From PALSA-243 sp963743705 (GTDB taxonomy: Bacteria > Acidobacteriota > Terriglobia > Bryobacterales > Bryobacteraceae): a DNA stretch of 64,000 nucleotides. The notes under the pieces were generated by a model. That model was not told the DNA's origin. It saw only the letters and a program-made list of their open reading frames with translations, and searched no databases. How positions within the stretch are numbered: the stretch's first letter is position 1; each line of letters starts with the position of its first letter. The stretch lies in assembly GCA_963743705.1 (NCBI GenBank), contig CAVUQS010000021.1, positions 124,001 to 188,000 of the forward strand. Direction: 5' to 3'. Of the stretch, positions 58,405-64,000 are shown in pieces. The position numbers and the translations under genes are program-made.

Positions 58405-58803
58405 CAGACGCGCTCGGCGTTTGCGGCTCCAACTGGCGGTGATCAGGGTACTCAATCCGCCGCGCGGCGCCCAATCCCCGATAACCGTCGCTTCAATGGG
58501 TTTGGCGGCTTTGACGACGTCTTTCAGAATGCGGTTGACGGCGTTCTCCTGGAAGATGCCCAGGTTGCGGTATTCGAGCAGGTACATCTTGTAGGACTTC
58601 AGCTCGAGGCAGAGCTTATCCGGAAGGTAGCGCAGCACGATCTTGCCGAAATCGGGCAAGCCGGTCTTGGGACAGACGGACGTGAACTCGGGCATCGCGA
58701 TTTCGATTTCGTATCCGGCGAATTGATTGGGCCATGTTTCGATTTCGGGCAGCGGGGCGTGGACGCCCGCGGCGGCGTGTTCATCGGTGTATGCGCGTTT
58801 CAT
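58405..58803 (-). CDS. queF: NADPH-dependent 7-cyano-7-deazaguanine reductase
   Basis: Reduces preQ0 to preQ1 in queuosine synthesis. It is a unimodular (type I) QueF with the family motif PEFTSVCPKTGLPDFG; the catalytic Cys is near residue 43. LELKSYKMYLLEYRNLGIFQENAVNRI and the C-terminal PRGGLST segment follow. ATG 58803 overlaps the LOR/SDH stop (ATGA). There is no stop codon before the methyltransferase ATG at 58404; the frame reads straight through. A TGA in another frame overlaps that ATG (TGATG), so an indel in the queF tail could have removed the stop. No other queuosine genes are in the window. Confidence 0.82.
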
Positions 58804-60012
58804 GCGAGAGCCTTGGATAAGAGATCGAGGAACAGGCCGACGTCGGTGACGACGCCGACGGCCTGTCCGGTGCCGCGGTCGCTGACTTTGGTGGCGACGG
58901 CGGGGTTGATATCGACGCACACGATTTTGACCCAACTCGGCAGCATGTTGCCGGTGGCGATGGAGTGCAGCATCGAGCCGAGGCAGAAGCACGAGTCCGG
59001 CGCCCTTGAAGTGCTCGGCGTATGCGTCCTGCGCGGCGTTCATATCGGTGATGGTGTCGGGCAGGGGGCCATCGTCGCGCAGGCTGCCGGCAAGCACGAA
59101 AGGCACGTTGGCCTTCACGCATTCGTAGAGAACGCCGCTGGGCAGACGGCCGGATTCGACCGCTTGCTGCACCGATCCCGCGTGATAAATGGCGTTGATG
59201 GCGCGCATGTGGTTGCGATGGCCGTGCTCTTCCTGGCGTCCATCGGAAAGCCGTACGCCGAGCGAGGTGCCGAAAAGCGACGCCTCGATATCGTGCACGC
59301 CGAGCGCGTTTCCGGCCAGCACGGCATGCACGAATCCGCGCGCGGATGAGCGATGACAGGCCAGCGACGCCCGCCCGTGTGAACCACCACGGGGCCGGCG
59401 ACGACGATCACTTTCTGGTCTCTGGTCGATGGCCTGGCGGACCAGCGCGGCGGTCTGGCGCACGGCGGTCTCTACCTGACGTTCGGACGAGATGCCGTTA
59501 GACATGAAGGCGAAGGCGAGGCGGTCGCGCTCCTTCGATTCGGGAGCGACGCGGATGCCGCGCAGGCCGGTCACGATACGATCGCCCGCGCGCAGATCGC
59601 GCAGGCGGCGGCAGAACGCGCGTCCCTCGGCGACGACGATCATGGCGTCCATGCGCTGGTTTTCGGCCTCGATCCACTTGCCGGCGTGACGGACGAAGGT
59701 GCGGTGGTTGGTGGTGCTGTAGAAATCCTCGGGCGCGCAGCGGTCGCGCTCGACTTCGCGGAGCACGGCGTCGCCGCCATCCACGGTGGCGCAGCCGAAC
59801 TCGTGAAGCGCTTGCAGGAGACGCTCCATGGAAGCTTCTTCGGGCGCTTCCACTTTGAGACGCAGGTACGAGGGCTCGCTGTTGGTGCGTCCGATGCGGA
59901 ACTCTTCCACTTCAAAGCGGCCGCTGTACTCGACCACCTTGTCGAAGATGTTCTCCATGATGTGGGAATCGATTAGGTGGCCTTGGGCTTCAACCACTTC
60001 TTGGAACGGCAT
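58800..60012 (-). pseudogene. LOR/SDH (TIGR00300-type) protein, frameshifted
   Basis: An intact N-terminal ~200 residues (FQEVVEAQGHLIDSHIMENIFDKVVEYSGRFEVEEFRIGR ... GIRVAPESK) shows the LOR/SDH-type domain of the TIGR00300 family, whose archaeal and cyanobacterial members act in ornithine/arginine metabolism. The rest (KVIVVAGPVVVHTGG, VHAVLAGNALGVHDIEASLFGTSLGV, SCFCLGSMLHSIATGNMLPSW, DINPAVATKVSDRGTGQA) is spread over several frames. Indels lie near 59420, 59345-59370 (two or more) and 58998. With them corrected the protein is about 400 aa and ends in TGA overlapping the queF start. Its ATG lies inside the end of the PIN toxin gene (40-base overlap). Function is uncertain. Confidence 0.72.
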
Positions 60013-60428
60013 AGCAAATTTAATTGTAGCGGGCGGCTAATCCAAACGGCGCGGGAATAGTGGGCGAGGATTGTCTCGTCGGCGGTGATGAGAGGGACGC
60101 GGGCGGCTTTGGCGTTGGCGACAATGAGGCGATCGAAGGGGTCGCGCGTCCAGGCTTCCGCAAAGGACTGGTCGACAATAGCGCGGAAAGGAAGAGCGCA
60201 CACGTCGAGGCCGATTTCGCTATGCAGGGCGGAAATCAGCGCCTTGGCGGGGGAGCGGCGGCGGCCGATTTCGTACAGGAGTTCCAGCTCCAAGACAGCG
60301 GCGGGTGAGGCGACCACCGGCGACGCGTCGATGGCGCGGCGGGCGGCTTTGCTCAGCCGCTCGGCGCTGCCATCGAATAGCCAGATGAGGATGTGGGTAT
60401 CGAGATGGACTACTTTCGTTTCGTCCAT
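59973..60428 (-). CDS. PIN-domain RNase toxin (VapC-like)
   Basis: A 151-aa PIN nuclease. The acidic residues expected for metal binding are visible in VVHLDTHILIWLFDG (Asp9), AAVLELELLYE, RDPFDRLIVANA (Asp near 95-99) and ITADE. It should cleave a specific RNA when not bound by its antitoxin. The C-terminus (QLNLLCRSKKWLKPKAT) is overlapped by the LOR/SDH start. Its start overlaps the Phd-type antitoxin by 19 bases, as usual for these modules. Confidence 0.88.
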   Translation of the reverse strand: MDETKVVHLDTHILIWLFDGSAERLSKAARRAIDASPVVASPAAVLELELLYEIGRRRSPAKALISALHSEIGLDVCALPFRAIVDQSFAEAWTRDPFDRLIVANAKAARVPLITADETILAHYSRAVWISRPLQLNLLCRSKKWLKPKAT

Positions 60429-60658
60429 TCCTTAAGCCACTCTTCTTGGCCGCCGAGCTCCCAGGGGCTCTTGAGGGCATCGGCGGGATCGCCGATGAAA
60501 TCGTGGCGCTTTTTGAGCCGTGCGAGTTTGGAAGGCTTGGCGTCTACGACGATTCGTAAGGTCACGCCTTTACGCATGATTTCCACCGGGATTCCCGTTT
60601 CCGCAACTTCGTCGAGGGTGCGATAGATGTTTTGACGAAGTTGGGACGCGGTGATCAT
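60410..60658 (-). CDS. Phd/YefM-type antitoxin
   Basis: An 82-aa protein whose N-terminal half (MITASQLRQNIYRTLDEVAETGIPVEIMRKG) has the Phd/YefM fold pattern; the C-terminal half (SPWELGGQEEWLKEW) should wrap the PIN toxin. It is expected to autorepress. ATG 60658 lies at the predicted transcription start of the promoter at 60665, so the message appears leaderless. Confidence 0.85.
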   Translation of the reverse strand: MITASQLRQNIYRTLDEVAETGIPVEIMRKGVTLRIVVDAKPSKLARLKKRHDFIGDPADALKSPWELGGQEEWLKEWTKRK

Positions 60659-60664
60659 GAGGTT

Positions 60665-60706
60665 ATTATAGGACGTACGTACGTTAATTGTAAAGCGTAC
60701 GTACGT
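60665..60706 (-). promoter_or_regulatory. promoter and twin palindromic operator of the Phd/PIN operon
   Basis: Minus strand promoter: -35 TTACAA (60688-60693), 17-base spacer, -10 TATAAT (60665-60670). Two alternating palindromes flank the -35 box: ACGTACGTACGT (60673-60684, in the spacer) and CGTACGTACGT (60696-60706). A dimeric antitoxin bound to either or both would block RNA polymerase. The layout is the strongest operator signal in the window. Confidence 0.8.
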
Positions 60707-60713
60707 GCCTTAA

Positions 60714-61487
60714 TTAACCGGCCAAAGTGAACTTGGTGTAGACCACCTGAAAACCGAGGCGTTCGTAATTGCGCTGCGATTGGCTGCCGGGAAGCGTGGA
60801 CGCCGTGGCGAGATCGCAGCCCTGAGCAGCGGCCTCGTTGAGACGCGCGGCGATGAGCTCGGACTGAAGGCCGCGGCAACGGAACTGGGGAATGACGCCA
60901 TCGGCGCAGAGGACGGCGAGTCCATCGCGGATGGCGAGCGCGGCGCCGGCTGCCGTTTCGCCCTCAATCGAAGCCAGATAACAGAGGGCGGCGGGCATGC
61001 GGAAAAGGTCGCGGCCGATATCCATCTCCGGTTCGGTGAGCGCGGATTTTTCGAAAAATCCGTGGCCCAGGGTATGCGCCCAGAGATCGTCTTCGCCGGG
61101 TTGGGCGCGGCGGACGCGCGGGGTGAGCGCAATTTCGAATCCGGCGAGGCGGCGAATCATCACATTATTGAATTCAGTGATGCGATACCCACGTTCGCCC
61201 AGCGCTTCGAAGAGATCGGCGGAGGCCAGCGGCGCCAGATCGAATGAAACACTGGCGCCGCGGCTACGGAAGAAGGCTTCGATGCCGGCCAGTTCGGCCT
61301 CGCGTACCGGGCCATTGAGCCCGACTCCCACAGCATGGGTGAGCGGCGATTCGGCGCCGAGGAAAACGGCGACCCCGCCGCCGGCTTCGACGATTGCCGA
61401 GCCGGGGCGCTGTGCAGCACAATCCCGGGCGTTGCGCGCTTCCGCAGTTTCGATGCGGCGGGCGAGGGCGTGATCGGCGAAAATCAT
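60714..61487 (-). CDS. GNAT-type N-acetyltransferase-like protein
   Basis: A 257-aa protein. The second half has a GNAT acetyl-CoA region (VIPQFRCRGLQSELIAARLNEAAAQGCDLATAST ... NYERLGFQVVYTKF), with RCRGLQ in place of the usual Q/RxxGxG/A loop. The first half (NARDCAAQRPGSAIVEAGGGVAVFLGAESPLTHAVG ... IEAFFRSRGASVSFDLAPLAS) is a second, degenerate GNAT-like half, as in tandem GNAT proteins. The substrate is unknown. I use ATG 61487, which lies 10 bases from the divergent copZ start; a longer open frame runs on into copZ. Confidence 0.7.
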   Translation of the reverse strand: MIFADHALARRIETAEARNARDCAAQRPGSAIVEAGGGVAVFLGAESPLTHAVGVGLNGPVREAELAGIEAFFRSRGASVSFDLAPLASADLFEALGERGYRITEFNNVMIRRLAGFEIALTPRVRRAQPGEDDLWAHTLGHGFFEKSALTEPEMDIGRDLFRMPAALCYLASIEGETAAGAALAIRDGLAVLCADGVIPQFRCRGLQSELIAARLNEAAAQGCDLATASTLPGSQSQRNYERLGFQVVYTKFTLAG

Positions 61488-61497
61488 ATTAGAAGAT

Positions 61498-61710
61498 ATG
61501 GCAGCCGAAATACTGAAATTATCCGTGCGCGGGATGACCTGCGCCAACTGCGCCCGCGGCGTGGAAAAAACATTGGCGAGCGTTCCGGGCGTGACCAAAT
61601 CCAGCGTGAATCTGAATGCGGCGAGCGCTACCGTCGAGTATGACACGGAGCTGGTAACGCCAGAAGCGATCGCCAACGCGGTGCGCGAACTGGGCTACGA
61701 GGCGGCGTGA
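61498..61710 (+). CDS. copZ: copper chaperone, HMA domain
   Basis: A 70-aa ferredoxin-fold metallochaperone with the metal-binding motif GMTCANC. It should hand Cu(I) to the P-type ATPase encoded next. Its TGA overlaps the GTG start of copA (GTGA), so the two are translated together. The ATG lies only 10 bases from the divergent GNAT start. Confidence 0.92.
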   Translation: MAAEILKLSVRGMTCANCARGVEKTLASVPGVTKSSVNLNAASATVEYDTELVTPEAIANAVRELGYEAA

Positions 61711-63728
61711 AATCCGCCGGCGCGACCGTCGATCGCACCGATCTGCCGGTTTCCGGCATGACGTGCGCCGCGTGTGCGCGCAGCATTGAACGCACCTTGG
61801 CGAAGACGCCGGGCGTCGCGCGCGCTTCGGTTAACCTCGCCACCAAAACAGCCACAGTAGAATATGACGCGGCGAAAACGGGTCACGACCATTTCGTTCG
61901 CGCGATTGAAGGGCTTGGCTACGGCGTGCCCGAAATGGAAGCCGAGGAGCCCGATTATCGCCGCCGCTGGCTGTGGTCACTCTTGTTCGGCGTGCCTGTC
62001 GTGGCGTTGGGGATGGCGCACCATTGGCCGTGGGTTCAGTTTTTCCTCGCGATTCCAGTAATGATTTGCGGCGCGCCGTTCTTCACGGCGGCGTGGAGTG
62101 GATTGCAGCATCGCAGCGCCAACATGAATACGCTGGTCGCGCTGGGTACAGGCACAGCGTTTCTCTATTCGGCGTTCGTGACTATCCGCGGCGGCCACGA
62201 GGTGTATTTCGAAGCCGCGGCGGCGATCATCGTTCTGATTTTGACCGGCCGGATGCTCGAAGCGCAGGCGCGCGGCCGCGCTTCGGAAGCGATTCGCAAG
62301 CTGATGGATTTGCAACCGCTCACCGCACGGGTGATGCGCGAGGGGGCGGAGATCGAGTTGCCGGTGGAGCAGGTGCACCCCGGCGATATCGTCGCAGTGC
62401 GTCCGGGCGAACGCCTGGCAGTGGATGGCACGGTGACCGAAGGCGAATCGGCGGTGGATGAATCGATGCTCACGGGCGAGAGCATGCCGGTGGAGAAGAG
62501 CGCGGGCGCGGCGGTGTTCGCGGGCACGATCAACCGCGCGGGCGCGTTCCGCTACGCGGCGACGCAGGCGGGGCGCGGTACGGTCTTGCAGCGCATGGTC
62601 GAGTTGGTGAAGCAGGCGCAGGGATCGCGCGCGCCAGTGGCCAAACTGGCCGACGTCGTGAGCGCATGGTTCACGTTGGGCGTGCTGATCGCGGCGGCGA
62701 TCACGCTCGCGGTGTGGGGGATGCGCGGTCCGTTCGGACAGGCGATGGAAAACGCCGTTGCCGTGCTGATCATCGCGTGCCCGTGCGCGCTCGGGCTGGC
62801 GACGCCGGCCGCCATTATGGTGGCGACAGGGCGCGGGGCATCGCGTGGAATCTTGATCAAAGGCGGCGAGGCGCTGGAAGAGGCGCAAAGGATCGGAACG
62901 GCGCTATTCGATAAGACGGGCACGCTCACGGAAGGCCGGCCGCGCGTGACGCGCATTACCGCGGCGCAGGGGTTCGATGAACGCGAATTGCTGCGCTTGG
63001 CGGCATCGGCGGAACGGCATTCGGAGCATCCTGTGGGCCGCGCGATCGTGGACGCGGCGCGTGCGCGGAGCATCACTCTTTCGGAACCGAGCGAATTCAC
63101 GGCGCTTCCCGGCCGCGGCGTGCGCGCGGTGGTGGATGGGCGCGTGGTGGAAGTGGGCCGCGAGGTGACGGTGGATGGCGCGGCGGCGGGCGCGATCGAA
63201 GTGGCGGATGCGATCAGGCCGGAAGCGGCCGAAGCGGTCCGGCGGCTGCGGGCCTTGGGACTCGACGTTTGGATGGTGACGGGCGACCGGCAGGACGTGG
63301 CCGAAGCTATCGCGCGCGAGGCCGGAATCGAGCACGTGATGGCCGAGATCCTTCCGGAGGGCAAGGTGAACGCGGTCAAGAAACTGCAGGCGGCGGGCAA
63401 GCGGGTGGCGATGATCGGCGACGGCATTAACGATGCGCCGGCGCTGGCGCAGGCGGATTTGGGAATCGCGATGGGCTCGGGAACGGATATCGCGATGGAG
63501 GCCGGCGACATTACGCTGATGCGCGGCGACCCGCGCGGCGTGGCGGAAGCGATTGAGCTTTCACAGCGCGCGATGCGGGTGATCCGGCAGAATTTGTTCT
63601 GGGCGTTCGCGTATAACGCTATCGGGATTCCGGTGGCGGCGCTGGGGCTGTTGTCGCCGATGGTCGCGGCGGCGGCGATGGCGCTATCGAGCGTGAGCGT
63701 AGTGATGAACAGCCTGCGGTTGCGCTAG
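61707..63728 (+). CDS. copA: Cu(+)-exporting P1B-type ATPase
   Basis: A 673-aa copper export pump. It has one N-terminal metal-binding domain (SGMTCAACARS), the transmembrane metal site CPCALGL (near residue 357), the phosphorylation site DKTGTLTEG (Asp near 401), SEHP in the ATP-binding domain (near 439) and GDGINDAPAL (near 570). TGES in the actuator domain is present (MLTGESMPVEK). The length is at the short end for CopA. It forms an operon with copZ. Its TAG stop lies in a CTAG that also serves as the stop of the convergent gene at 63725. Confidence 0.95.
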   Translation: MKSAGATVDRTDLPVSGMTCAACARSIERTLAKTPGVARASVNLATKTATVEYDAAKTGHDHFVRAIEGLGYGVPEMEAEEPDYRRRWLWSLLFGVPVVALGMAHHWPWVQFFLAIPVMICGAPFFTAAWSGLQHRSANMNTLVALGTGTAFLYSAFVTIRGGHEVYFEAAAAIIVLILTGRMLEAQARGRASEAIRKLMDLQPLTARVMREGAEIELPVEQVHPGDIVAVRPGERLAVDGTVTEGESAVDESMLTGESMPVEKSAGAAVFAGTINRAGAFRYAATQAGRGTVLQRMVELVKQAQGSRAPVAKLADVVSAWFTLGVLIAAAITLAVWGMRGPFGQAMENAVAVLIIACPCALGLATPAAIMVATGRGASRGILIKGGEALEEAQRIGTALFDKTGTLTEGRPRVTRITAAQGFDERELLRLAASAERHSEHPVGRAIVDAARARSITLSEPSEFTALPGRGVRAVVDGRVVEVGREVTVDGAAAGAIEVADAIRPEAAEAVRRLRALGLDVWMVTGDRQDVAEAIAREAGIEHVMAEILPEGKVNAVKKLQAAGKRVAMIGDGINDAPALAQADLGIAMGSGTDIAMEAGDITLMRGDPRGVAEAIELSQRAMRVIRQNLFWAFAYNAIGIPVAALGLLSPMVAAAAMALSSVSVVMNSLRLR

Positions 63729-64000
63729 GCAACCGGGCGCGCCAGCGGATAGGCGAGGCTTTGAAGCAGCCAGTCGCGATTCTTGCGCACGTCATCGGTG
63801 AGGCGGGCGCAGAGAGCGTCGCGCTGCTCGAACAGGCGATAACCTTCGGTGGGGCGAAGATATCCGCGGGCCTTCGGTTCCTCGGCAAATACGGCTTCCT
63901 CGCCGCGTTCTTGCACCATGGCCTGGTAGCGGGCGCGATTTTCCAGCAGCGCTTTGATGAGGAACGGCATCACGATGGAATAATCCGACTGCATGCTCTC
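63725..64000 (-). CDS. C-terminal fragment of an unrecognised protein (continues beyond window)
   Basis: The frame is open to the end of the window; an internal ATG at 63994 need not be the start. The visible ~91 residues (MQSDYSIVMPFLIKALLENR ... ARGYLRPTEGYRLFEQRDAL ... RKNRDWLLQSLAYPLARPVA) are mostly helical and charged. The first part faintly recalls the C-terminal end of deoxyhypusine-synthase-like proteins, but I cannot claim that. It is convergent with copA and shares its CTAG stop. Confidence 0.6.
   Translation of the reverse strand, partial: ESMQSDYSIVMPFLIKALLENRARYQAMVQERGEEAVFAEEPKARGYLRPTEGYRLFEQRDALCARLTDDVRKNRDWLLQSLAYPLARPVA

Noticed and set aside
57565..59349. 594-codon plus-strand frame opposite the methyltransferase, queF and LOR/SDH
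   Set aside because: Antisense to three recognisable proteins. Its length only reflects GC-rich codon bias.
60673..60706. Short tandem repeat of ACGT as a CRISPR-like or microsatellite array
   Set aside because: There are only two copies, placed symmetrically around a promoter, which fits an operator better.

Overview
The window looks like a chromosomal segment of an Acidobacteriota bacterium, most likely of the Bryobacteraceae/'Solibacter' type. The grounds are a GC-rich sequence, an M56 peptidase fused to a TIGR03435-type domain next to a BlaI repressor, four very large TonB-dependent receptors with an N-terminal carboxypeptidase-regulatory-like domain, and short palindromic repeats at gene ends. 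No rRNA, tRNA, CRISPR array, prophage or insertion sequence was seen.

Layout. 1-7.6 kb: the end of an unknown gene, a tripartite RND efflux operon (adaptor, pump, outer-membrane factor) and a convergent sigma-54 activator. 7.7-13.1 kb (minus): a five-gene non-phosphorylative L-fucose operon (SDR, lactonase, L-fucose dehydrogenase, FucP, mutarotase) behind a clear promoter, preceded by a histidine acid phosphatase. 13.2-14.9 kb: a collapsed kaiC relic still overlapping an intact hybrid histidine kinase. 15-20.7 kb: BlaR-like/BlaI pair, MoxR ATPase, YchF and an FAD enzyme. 20.8-29 kb (minus): a TonB-dependent receptor, a GH2 glycosidase and an exported histidinol-phosphate aminotransferase homologue. 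29.2-36.9 kb: a DUF2760/Hsp70/Hsp70 locus split by a BrnTA toxin-antitoxin pair and a GT87-propeller fusion. 36.9-42.6 kb (minus): a tightly overlapping operon valS-nadC-birA-coaX-unknown. 42.6-43.9 kb: two small secreted proteins. 44-56.8 kb (minus): three tandem receptor paralogues plus a relic tail of a fourth. 57-60.7 kb (minus): Phd/PIN toxin-antitoxin genes, then LOR/SDH, queF and a methyltransferase, all overlapping. 60.7-64 kb: a GNAT protein, copZ-copA, and the end of an incomplete gene.

How it works together. The window suggests a soil heterotroph that takes up and degrades glycans (large receptors, GH2, fucose oxidation), exports toxic compounds and copper, and senses envelope stress. 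Candidate promoters with a TTGACA-like -35 box were found in front of all four receptors and the fucose operon.

Sequence condition. Single-base frameshifts cluster at 52.87-54.28 kb (receptor C), 57.84-57.91 kb (methyltransferase), 58.99-59.43 kb (LOR/SDH) and 39.73 kb (nadC). Apart from the indels the proteins look intact, so assembly error is as likely as real gene decay. The observations most worth following up are the kaiC relic, the split Hsp70 locus, the ACGTACGTACGT operator of the toxin-antitoxin pair, and the double-hairpin repeats that supply gene ends and protein insertions.
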